This document shows positions 6,011 to 11,019 of a stretch of DNA of 11,019 nt, piece by piece. A model generated the notes under the pieces. That model ran no database searches. It was not told the origin of the DNA and saw nothing but the letters and a program-made list of their open reading frames with translations. The position numbers and the translations under genes are program-made. Position 1 is the first letter of the stretch. Each line of letters starts with the position of its first letter. The DNA is from an uncultured Collinsella sp. (GTDB lineage Bacteria; Actinomycetota; Coriobacteriia; Coriobacteriales; Coriobacteriaceae), in the NCBI GenBank assembly GCA_902470905.1, contig CABRIC010000058.1, positions 1 through 11,019 of the forward strand, written 5' to 3'.

Positions 6011-7420
6011 TTACTCGCCCAGCAGGCTCTTGGTGATGGAAGCGGCGGCCTTCTTGCCGGCGCCCATCGCCAGAATGACCGTAGCGGCACCGGTGACGAT
6101 GTCGCCGCCGGCCCAGATGCGGGGATCGGTGGTCTGGCCGGTCTCCGCATCAGCGACGATGTAGCCCCACTTGTTGAGCTCCATCTTGCCGCCGATCTTC
6201 TTTGCGAAGGGGTTGGCGTTGGTACCGATGGCCGAGATCGCGACGTCGCAGGGGATCTCCTCGATGGCGCCCTCGATGGGCACCGGGCGACGACGGCCGG
6301 ACTCGTCGGGCTCGCCGAGCTCCATCTTCTGGACCTTGACGGCGCATACGGAGCCGTCCTCGCCAGCGACAAACTCGAGCGGGGAGACGAGCGGCAGAAC
6401 CTCGACGCCCTCGGCCTTAGCGTGGTGCAGCTCGGCGCGACGGCAGGGCATCTCGTCCTCGGTACGACGGTAGGCGATGATGGCGTGCTCGGCGCCCAGG
6501 CGCTTGGCGGTACGGACGGCGTCCATAGCCACGTTGCCGCCACCAAAGACGACGACGTTCTTGCCGTGCTTGGTGGGGGTGTCGTACTCGGGGAACTTGT
6601 TGGCCTTCATCAGGTTCACGCGGGTGAGGTACTCGTTCGCGAAGAAGACGTTGGGCAGGTTCTCGCCGGGGACGTTGAGGAACTTGGGCAGGCCAGCGCC
6701 GGTCGCCACGTAGATGGCGTCGAAGCCCTGCTCGAACAGCTCCTCGGCCGTGGCCATGTTGCCCACGACGGAGTTGTACTCAAACTTGACGCCCATGTCC
6801 TCCAGGCCGTCAATCTCGCGCTTGACGACTGCCTTGGGCAGACGGAACTCGGGGATGCCGTAGACCAGCACGCCGCCGCCGGTGAAGAAGGCCTCGAAGA
6901 CGGTGACGTCAAAGCCGTTGCGGGCGAGCTCGCCGGCGCAGGTGATGCCGGACGGGCCGGAACCGACGACGGCGACCTTCTTGCCGTTCTTGGGGGCCAT
7001 CTTGGGCGTGGAAGCGAGCTCGGGGCGGTCACCCAGGAAGCGCTCGAGCTGGCCGATGGCCACGGGCTCGGACTTCTTGCCACGGATGCACTTGCCCTCG
7101 CACTGGTTCTCCTGCGGGCAGACGCGGCCGCAGATGGCGGGAAGCATGGAGTCCTCGCGGATGGTATCGAGAGCGCCGCCGAAGTCCTTCGCACGAATCT
7201 GCTCGATAAAGCGGGGGATGTTGATATTGACGGGGCAGCCCTCAACACAGAACGGCTTCTTGCAGTTGAGGCAGCGCTCGGCCTCGGCCAGCGCCATCTC
7301 CTCGGTGAAGCCCTTGTCGACGGGGCGGAAGTCGCAGGCGCGCTCGGCAGCCGGCTCCTCGTTATCGGGGGTGCGGGGCGACTTCATATCGGCAACGAAA
7401 CGACCGTTAACTAGTGGCAT
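6011..7420 (-). CDS. nfnB: NADP-binding subunit of ferredoxin-NAD(P)+ transhydrogenase (NfnB; often annotated GltA/glutamate synthase small chain)
   Basis: This 469-residue flavoprotein belongs to the GltD/NfnB family. The N-terminus holds two cysteine sets for [4Fe-4S] clusters: C50, C53, C58, C62 and C97, C101, C107, C111. A GSGPSG FAD-binding motif (153-158), an NADP-type GGGNVAMD motif (293-300) and a C-terminal FAD segment WAGGDIVTGAATVILAMG (436-453) follow. With NfnA it should catalyse the bifurcating reaction in which reduced ferredoxin plus NADH reduce two NADP+. The start overlaps the end of nfnA by 10 nt, with GAGGAAAAG just upstream inside nfnA, which implies translational coupling. 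A true glutamate synthase would need a large GltB chain, and none is seen nearby. The adjacent NfnA makes NfnB the better call, although the biochemical role is inferred. Confidence 0.9.
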   Translation of the reverse strand: MPLVNGRFVADMKSPRTPDNEEPAAERACDFRPVDKGFTEEMALAEAERCLNCKKPFCVEGCPVNINIPRFIEQIRAKDFGGALDTIREDSMLPAICGRVCPQENQCEGKCIRGKKSEPVAIGQLERFLGDRPELASTPKMAPKNGKKVAVVGSGPSGITCAGELARNGFDVTVFEAFFTGGGVLVYGIPEFRLPKAVVKREIDGLEDMGVKFEYNSVVGNMATAEELFEQGFDAIYVATGAGLPKFLNVPGENLPNVFFANEYLTRVNLMKANKFPEYDTPTKHGKNVVVFGGGNVAMDAVRTAKRLGAEHAIIAYRRTEDEMPCRRAELHHAKAEGVEVLPLVSPLEFVAGEDGSVCAVKVQKMELGEPDESGRRRPVPIEGAIEEIPCDVAISAIGTNANPFAKKIGGKMELNKWGYIVADAETGQTTDPRIWAGGDIVTGAATVILAMGAGKKAAASITKSLLGE

Positions 7421-8250
7421 GCGCAGCTCTTTTCCTCATAGGCCTTGAGGGACTCGCCCTCTTCGGAACGGTAAGCGGCCTGGCGGGCACGAAGGTCATC
7501 CCAGTCGACCAGGGTGGCATCGAAGTCGGGGCCGTCGACGCAAGCGAACTTGGTCACGCCGCCCACCTCGACGCGGCAGCAGCCGCACATACCGGTGCCG
7601 TCAACCATGATGGGGTTGAGCGACGCGGTGATGGGGGTGTTGTACTTCTGGGCGGTGAGGGTCGAGAACTTCATCATTGGAACGGGGCCGACGCAGAAGA
7701 CCTGGCTCACGGCCTTGTCCTGCAGCAGGCGCTCCAGCGGAGCGGTGACAACGCCCTGCTCGCCGTAGGAGCCGTCGTCGGTGGTGATATGGATGTGGTC
7801 CTCGTCGAGGAGTTCGCGGAACTGGTCCTCCATGAGCAGGAGGTCCTTGGTGCGGGCGCCCATGATGGCGTGCACCTCGTGGCCGGTCTCGACCAGGTGC
7901 TTGGCGACCGGGAAGGCAATTGCCAGGCCGACGCCGCCGCCAATGACGGCGCAGGGGCCCTCGGCCATCTCGGTGGGAACGCCCAGCGGGCCCACGACGT
8001 CGCGCAGCGACTCGCCGGCCTCGTAGGTGGAAAGCATCTCGGTGGTCTTGCCGATCACCATGAAGATGAACTCGACCCAGCCCTCGTCACCGTTCCAGCC
8101 GGCCAGGGTAAACGGGACACGCTCGCCCGTCTCGTTGGCGCGAACCATGAGGAACTGTCCAGCGTGCGCATGCTTGGCGATTGCAGGCGCCTCGATGCGG
8201 AACTTGAACACCTTCTCAGAGAACTGCGTCTTCTCCAGGATCTTATACAT
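7411..8250 (-). CDS. nfnA: NAD/FAD-binding subunit of ferredoxin-NAD(P)+ transhydrogenase (NfnA; PyrK-like)
   Basis: The 279-residue protein has the dihydroorotate dehydrogenase electron-transfer (PyrK) fold: a flavin-binding barrel (about 1-95, with RVPFTLAG at 44-51), an NAD-binding domain opening with GGGVGLA (104-110), and a C-terminal [2Fe-2S] domain. The latter shows MCGCCRVEVGG (221-231) and FACVDGPDFD (235-244), giving C222, C224, C225 and C237 as candidate ligands. In characterised NfnA one ligand is an aspartate, so D218 may also matter. NfnA takes electrons from NADH and passes them to NfnB. The start at 8250 has GAGAGGGG 4 nt upstream. The C-terminus ends SCACH, two extra cysteines and a histidine of unknown relevance. 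PyrK is the main alternative, but the adjacent nfnB and absence of pyrD favour NfnA. Confidence 0.88.
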   Translation of the reverse strand: MYKILEKTQFSEKVFKFRIEAPAIAKHAHAGQFLMVRANETGERVPFTLAGWNGDEGWVEFIFMVIGKTTEMLSTYEAGESLRDVVGPLGVPTEMAEGPCAVIGGGVGLAIAFPVAKHLVETGHEVHAIMGARTKDLLLMEDQFRELLDEDHIHITTDDGSYGEQGVVTAPLERLLQDKAVSQVFCVGPVPMMKFSTLTAQKYNTPITASLNPIMVDGTGMCGCCRVEVGGVTKFACVDGPDFDATLVDWDDLRARQAAYRSEEGESLKAYEEKSCACH

Positions 8251-8355
8251 AGAACCCCTCTCTTGTTAGGGCCGCCGAACCGTGCCTCCACGGAAATGGA
8301 CGGTAGCCCGAATAAAACCGTACGCGCACAGGCGTTGTGCAGACATACGGTGCAA

Positions 8356-8361
8356 ATTATA
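8356..8361 (-). promoter_or_regulatory. Putative -10 element of the nfnAB promoter
   Basis: The minus strand reads TATAAT here, a perfect -10 match. No good -35 lies 16-18 bp upstream (CGTAAG at 17 bp), and GTGACA (8374-8379) is only 12 bp away. An 8-bp palindrome GACATGTC (8370-8377) sits in the spacer and could be a binding site. Transcription would begin near 8348, leaving a leader of about 98 nt before nfnA. The leader contains a small hairpin (CCGTG 8280-8284 with CACGG 8289-8293) but no riboswitch that I recognise. Confidence 0.45.
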
Positions 8362-8424
8362 CCCTCATGGACATGTCACTTACGTGTGTCTTCGGCGGTT
8401 GGGAGCAGGGTTTATCCACTTCGG

Positions 8425-8622
8425 CCTACCAAACAGGGGCAGGTATATTTTGGTCAGTTTTATCGGGTAAAACGGCAAAGGGGGCCGGCCTCGGGTTGTG
8501 ATGAGGCCGGCTCCCTTTGGGGTGCTATGTGCGTATGGCGGCGCGCGGTTTATTACGATGCCGCAAATGGAGCGTTTCCGCAGGTAAAACCTGCCAAAAT
8601 AAACCTGTCCCTAAATGGTAGG
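8425..8622. repeat. Imperfect 42-bp inverted repeat enclosing a hairpin (MITE-like, tagged)
   Basis: Bases 8425-8466 and the reverse complement of 8581-8622 agree at 32 of 42 positions. Shared blocks are CCTACCA, CAGGT, TATTTTGG and GTTTTA. The right arm carries CTGTCCC (8605-8611) and the left a one-base variant, AGGGGCAG. The right arm also repeats AAACCTGYCC twice (8587-8595 with one base missing, and 8601-8610). The element is about 198 bp, more AT-rich in its arms than the neighbouring genes, and stops 2 nt from the pth stop codon. An inner strong hairpin is listed separately. Terminal inverted repeats with no gene inside fit a small non-autonomous element, but no target duplication is evident. 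Confidence 0.55.
8476..8519 (-). terminator. Strong hairpin, probable terminator for pth
   Basis: CAAAGGGGGCCGGCCTC (8476-8492) pairs with GAGGCCGGCTCCCTTTG (8503-8519) over 17 bp with one G-U and a 10-nt loop. On the minus strand it is followed by CCGTTTTA, a modest T-run, so it could end transcripts of pth, about 105 nt downstream of that gene. On the plus strand no T-run follows. It also insulates the nfnA promoter from pth read-through. Confidence 0.6.
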
Positions 8623-8624
8623 TT

Positions 8625-9254
8625 TTAGTGCTTGCCGTTGGCGGAGGCGGCGCCGTTGACATGGTCGCGAGCGTAGACCACGCCGTGCACGATCGCCAGG
8701 CCGGCGGCGTCGGCCGCGCGGGCGCAGGTGTCCTGGAAATCCTCGGCCTCGCGGGCGCGCAGCTGCTTAAGCACGTAGTCAGCGACGGGCATCTTGCCGG
8801 GAGGGTTGCCGATGCCGGTGCGGATGCGGCTGAAGTCGCGGCTGCCCATCTTGTCGATGATGGAACGCAGGCCGTTGTGGCCAGCATGGCCGCCGCCCAC
8901 CTTAACGCGCACGTCGCCGGCGGGAATGTCGAGCTCGTCGTGGATTACGAGCAGCTCCTCGGCCTTGATCTTGTATTCGCGGCAGAGCTTGGAGATGGGG
9001 CCGCCCGAGGTATTCATGTACGACTGCGGCTTGACCAGCACAATCTGGCGCTTGCTGTCCTCTTCCTCGGGGTCGTTGATGTTGATGAGCGCGACCTCGG
9101 CGCCGGCCTGGTTTTTCCAGTACGTGACGCCGGCCTGACGGGCCAACTCGTCGATCGCTTTGAAGCCAGCGTTGTGGCGGGTCTCGGCATACTCATCGCC
9201 AGGGTTGCCAAGTCCGGCAACCATGCGAATCTTGAGCGGCTGTGCAGCTGCCAT
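8625..9254 (-). CDS. pth: Peptidyl-tRNA hydrolase
   Basis: The 209-residue enzyme releases peptides from peptidyl-tRNA dropped by stalled ribosomes in the cytoplasm. Catalytic and binding motifs are all present: GLGNPGDEYAETRHNAG (14-30) with Asn17 and catalytic His27, QSYMNTSGGP (77-86) with Asn81, HDELDIP (105-111) with Asp106, and GGGHAGHNGLRSI (120-132) with Asn127. RIRTGIGNPP follows at 143-152. It is slightly longer than the common 185-200 residues because of an N-terminal MAAAQPLK and an Ala/Gly tail. The start at 9254 is firm, with GGAGG (9261-9265) 6 nt upstream. It lies downstream of prs and glmU on the same strand, the order also known in Firmicutes, where a ctc (ribosomal protein L25-like) gene usually sits between prs and pth. 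That gene is absent here. Confidence 0.95.
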   Translation of the reverse strand: MAAAQPLKIRMVAGLGNPGDEYAETRHNAGFKAIDELARQAGVTYWKNQAGAEVALININDPEEEDSKRQIVLVKPQSYMNTSGGPISKLCREYKIKAEELLVIHDELDIPAGDVRVKVGGGHAGHNGLRSIIDKMGSRDFSRIRTGIGNPPGKMPVADYVLKQLRAREAEDFQDTCARAADAAGLAIVHGVVYARDHVNGAASANGKH

Positions 9255-9345
9255 GTTTGTCCTCCGTTACGTAAATAGTTCAATCAACGACAAAGGCTAC
9301 CACGCCCGCCGAAGGCGAGGAAAGGTTGCAGCAAAGTCATTTCAG

Positions 9346-9367
9346 AAAACAGCTGCCCCGAGACAGC
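9346..9367 (-). terminator. Weak terminator-like hairpin between prs and pth
   Basis: On the minus strand GCTGTC (9367-9362) pairs with GGCAGC (9357-9352), 6 bp with one G-U and a 4-nt loop, followed by TGTTTTC. It lies just past the large palindrome downstream of prs. It may act with that palindrome to end or attenuate prs transcripts. The stem is short, so the call is tentative. Confidence 0.35.
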
Positions 9368-9368
9368 A

Positions 9369-9473
9369 GGAAGCCCCGGACGCGCCGGGAGGGGTTATCA
9401 AAGCGAATATCCCGCAGCCGCAAAGCGGCGAGGACGTTCGCGTGATAACCCCGCAGGCGCGTCCGGGGCTTCC
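9369..9473. repeat. 105-bp nested palindrome downstream of prs
   Basis: The outer arms GGAAGCCCCGGACGCGC (9369-9385) and its exact complement (9457-9473) give 17 bp. After a small internal loop (9386-9390 against 9453-9456), GGGGTTATCA (9391-9400) pairs exactly with 9443-9452. GCGAA (9403-9407) then pairs with TTCGC (9437-9441), and the tip holds GCCGC-AAA-GCGGC (9417-9429). This makes one long, multi-tier hairpin starting 24 nt after the prs stop codon. It lacks the CTGTCCC tag of the other palindromes. It could be a transcript-end or stability structure of the prs mRNA, or a small mobile palindrome. Confidence 0.8.
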
Positions 9474-9496
9474 GGAGGGATGCGAGGGTCGAGCGA

Positions 9497-10483
9497 CTAC
9501 AGCGCGAAGTCGCCGCCGACGAGCGTGGAGACGGGCTCCTCGTGGTAAACGGCGGAGATGGCCTGAGCGAACTCCTCGGCGACCGAGATGGTCTTGATCT
9601 TGCCGCCGACCTCGACGGGAATGGCGTCGGTGACGAGGCACTCGACGATCGGGGCGTCGTTCAGACGCTCGATGGCCGGACCGGAGAAGATGCCGTGGGT
9701 GGCGCAGACGTAGATGTCGCCAGCGCCCATAGCCTTGAGCTCCTTGACGTTGGCGCACAGGGTGCCAGCGGTGTCGATCATGTCGTCGTTGATGATGCAG
9801 GTCTTGCCCTTGATGTCACCGATGATGCCCATGACCTCGGCGGCGTTGTGGCGCGGACGGCCCTTGTGGGCGATGGCCAGGTCGCAGCCGAGCATGTCGG
9901 ACAGCTTCTTGGCGGCCTTGGCGCGGCCCACATCGGGGGAGACGACAACCAGGTTGTCGGTGTCGAAGTGCATGTCGTTGTAGTACTGGCCAAACAGCGG
10001 CAGCGCGGACAGGTGGTTAACCGGGATATCGAAGAAGCCCTGAATCTGGCCCTGGTGCAGGTCGAGGGTGATGATGCGGTTGACGCCAGCGCGCTCGAGC
10101 AGGTTGGCGACGAGGCGGGCGGTGATGGGCTCACGCGGGCCGGCCTTGCGGTCCTGGCGGGCATAGCCGTAGTGGGTGATAACGGCAGTGATGGAGCGGG
10201 CGGATGCGCGCTTGGCAGCGTCGGTGGCGATGAGCAGCTCCATGAGCATGTCGTTGACGTTGCCGCCGGCCACGGACTGAATCAGGAAGACGTCGGCGCC
10301 GCGGACGGTCTCGTCGTAGCGGGCGTAAATCTCACCGTTGGCGAACTGCTTTAGCGTAAGGCCCGAAAGCTCGACCCCAAGGTACTCAGCAATCTTCTGA
10401 GCGAGGGGACGGTTGGAGGAACCGGAATACACGCGGATGGACTTGCGCATATTCTCCGACTTCTCGGGATCATTAATCGGCAT
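9497..10483 (-). CDS. prs: Ribose-phosphate pyrophosphokinase (PRPP synthetase)
   Basis: The 328-residue enzyme makes 5-phosphoribosyl diphosphate from ribose 5-phosphate and ATP, the precursor for nucleotides, histidine and tryptophan. Class I features are seen in order: FANGEIYARYDETVRGADV (47-65), the catalytic flexible loop RQDRKAGPREPI (109-120), DLHQGQIQGFFDIPVNHL (141-158), VSPDVGRAKAAKKL (181-194), and the PRPP-binding loop INDDMIDTAGT (231-241). The segment VSPDVGRAKA differs slightly from the more usual SPDxGGxxRA. An N-terminal extension of about 12 residues precedes RKSIRVYSG. The start at 10483 is supported by AGGAGAAGGG just upstream, although Met12 is possible. It lies between glmU and pth on the same strand, but a terminator and its own putative promoter separate it from glmU. 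Confidence 0.96.
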   Translation of the reverse strand: MPINDPEKSENMRKSIRVYSGSSNRPLAQKIAEYLGVELSGLTLKQFANGEIYARYDETVRGADVFLIQSVAGGNVNDMLMELLIATDAAKRASARSITAVITHYGYARQDRKAGPREPITARLVANLLERAGVNRIITLDLHQGQIQGFFDIPVNHLSALPLFGQYYNDMHFDTDNLVVVSPDVGRAKAAKKLSDMLGCDLAIAHKGRPRHNAAEVMGIIGDIKGKTCIINDDMIDTAGTLCANVKELKAMGAGDIYVCATHGIFSGPAIERLNDAPIVECLVTDAIPVEVGGKIKTISVAEEFAQAISAVYHEEPVSTLVGGDFAL

Positions 10484-10527
10484 TACCCTTCTCCTTTATA
10501 TCGAATGCCATATAGATGCCTTTTTGC

Positions 10528-10533
10528 ATTGTA
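10528..10533 (-). promoter_or_regulatory. Putative -10 element of the prs promoter
   Basis: The minus strand reads TACAAT, the same hexamer as proposed for the importer promoter. The hexamer 17 bp upstream (10551-10556, CTCGAT) is a weak -35. Transcription would begin near 10521, leaving a leader of roughly 38 nt. The terminator at 10625-10658 upstream makes a separate prs promoter plausible. Confidence 0.4.
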
Positions 10534-10624
10534 ACCGCGCGACGGGGTTTATCGAGTCCTGATAACGTCTTTACCGTCAACGGACACGAACCGACCACTC
10601 ATCCGGTTGCGCAGGTCACGATAG

Positions 10625-10658
10625 AAAAAGGAGCCGTCCCCATGGAACAGCTCCTTTT
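10625..10658 (-). terminator. Intrinsic terminator after glmU
   Basis: On the minus strand AAAAGGAGC (10658-10650) pairs with GCTCCTTTT (10634-10626), with further pairing GTTCC-ATG-GGGAC inside, and ends in a run of five T (10630-10625 region). It lies 16 nt past the glmU stop, between glmU and prs. Confidence 0.85.
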
Positions 10659-10673
10659 GTGCTTGGTAAAACG

Positions 10674-11019
10674 TTATGCCTCGTCGTCCTCGTGCAGGCG
10701 GCGGCGATAATCGGCGGCCCAGCCCTCGATATTTACCTGACGGGCGCGGCCCAGACCGAGTGCGTCGGCCGGAACCGGCTCGGTGATGACGGAGCCGGCG
10801 GCCACGAGTGCACCGTCGCCAATCTGGGCGGGTGCGACCATCATGGTGTCGGAACCGATGAAGGCATCCTTGCCGATGACGGTCTTGTGCTTGTGAACGC
10901 CGTCGTAGTTGCAGGTGATAGAGCCCGCGCCCACGTTGACGCCGGAGCCCATGGTGGTGTCGCCGATGTAGGACAGGTGGGGTACCTTGGAGCCCTCGCC
11001 GATCGTGGACTTCTTGATC
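10674..11019 (-). CDS. glmU: Bifunctional GlmU (N-acetylglucosamine-1-phosphate uridyltransferase / glucosamine-1-phosphate acetyltransferase), C-terminal part
   Basis: Only the last 114 residues are inside the window; the gene runs off the right edge, and an internal ATG at 10952 is not the start. The fragment begins IKKSTIGEGSKVPHLSYIGD, whose His aligns with the catalytic His363 of E. coli GlmU. VNVGAGSITCNYDGVHKHKT follows, containing the conserved NYDG motif of the acetyltransferase site. The repeated hexapeptide pattern (for example VIGKDAFIGSDTMMVAPAQI) shows the left-handed beta-helix domain. This half acetylates glucosamine 1-phosphate on the way to UDP-GlcNAc for peptidoglycan. The tail GWAADYRRRLHEDDEA is charged. 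It is followed by its own terminator and then prs. Confidence 0.93.
   Translation of the reverse strand, partial: IKKSTIGEGSKVPHLSYIGDTTMGSGVNVGAGSITCNYDGVHKHKTVIGKDAFIGSDTMMVAPAQIGDGALVAAGSVITEPVPADALGLGRARQVNIEGWAADYRRRLHEDDEA

Noticed and set aside
8412..8420. DnaA-box-like TTATCCACT
   Set aside because: It is a single 8-of-9 match without a cluster, an AT-rich unwinding region or dnaA/dnaN nearby. It is not evidence for an origin.
6422..8628. Long plus-strand open frames opposite nfnB and nfnA
   Set aside because: They mirror two genes with complete cofactor motifs, and their Gly/Val/Leu/Asp-rich translations match the usual antisense pattern.
9266..9345. Dedicated promoter for pth
   Set aside because: TATTTA on the minus strand is a weak -10 candidate with no fitting -35; not strong enough to list.
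10535..10620. Possible RNA element or small gene upstream of prs
   Set aside because: Only short dyads such as CCGT-CA-ACGG (10574-10583) are visible, with no coding signal and no riboswitch pattern I recognise.

Overview
The window reads as ordinary chromosomal sequence from a GC-rich anaerobic actinobacterium. The best guess is a member of the Coriobacteriia such as Collinsella. This is inferred from the GC-rich codon use, the glmU-prs-pth gene order, the NfnAB pair, and the many short intergenic palindromes carrying a GGGACAG/CTGTCCC tag. No taxonomic search was possible. Ten complete protein genes and one partial gene are supported. There is no rRNA, tRNA, CRISPR array, transposase or prophage gene, and no sign of an undescribed multi-gene system. 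The unusual material is in the non-coding gaps.

Left part (1-1996, + strand): a repeat-rich leader (1-216), then a membrane-anchored parvulin-type peptidyl-prolyl isomerase/foldase (217-1437). A small YqeY/GatB-tail protein follows (1492-1935) and ends at a clear intrinsic terminator (1964-1996). Next comes a palindrome with a stem of about 32 bp (2008-2078).

Middle (2119-5939, + strand): a complete polar amino-acid ABC importer in the order ATPase, lipoprotein binding protein, permease, permease (2183-5212), tightly packed behind a putative promoter. A tagged 31-nt palindrome separates it from a cytidylate-kinase-like gene (5261-5884), which ends at another tagged hairpin.

Right part (5945-11019, - strand): nfnA-nfnB (8250 down to 6011) encodes the two subunits of a ferredoxin-linked NADH:NADP+ transhydrogenase, with overlapping genes and a terminator facing the kinase gene. 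Upstream lie the housekeeping genes glmU (only its 3' end is inside the window), prs and pth, transcribed in that order. A strong terminator separates glmU from prs, and a 105-bp nested palindrome separates prs from pth. An imperfect 42-bp inverted repeat enclosing a strong hairpin fills the gap between pth and the nfnA promoter.

Functionally the window combines protein export and folding, amino-acid uptake, NADPH/ferredoxin redox balance, and PRPP, peptidoglycan-precursor and translation housekeeping. CTGTCCC or its complement occurs eight times, and I found none of these inside a coding region. This intergenic repeat family is the main thing worth following up.
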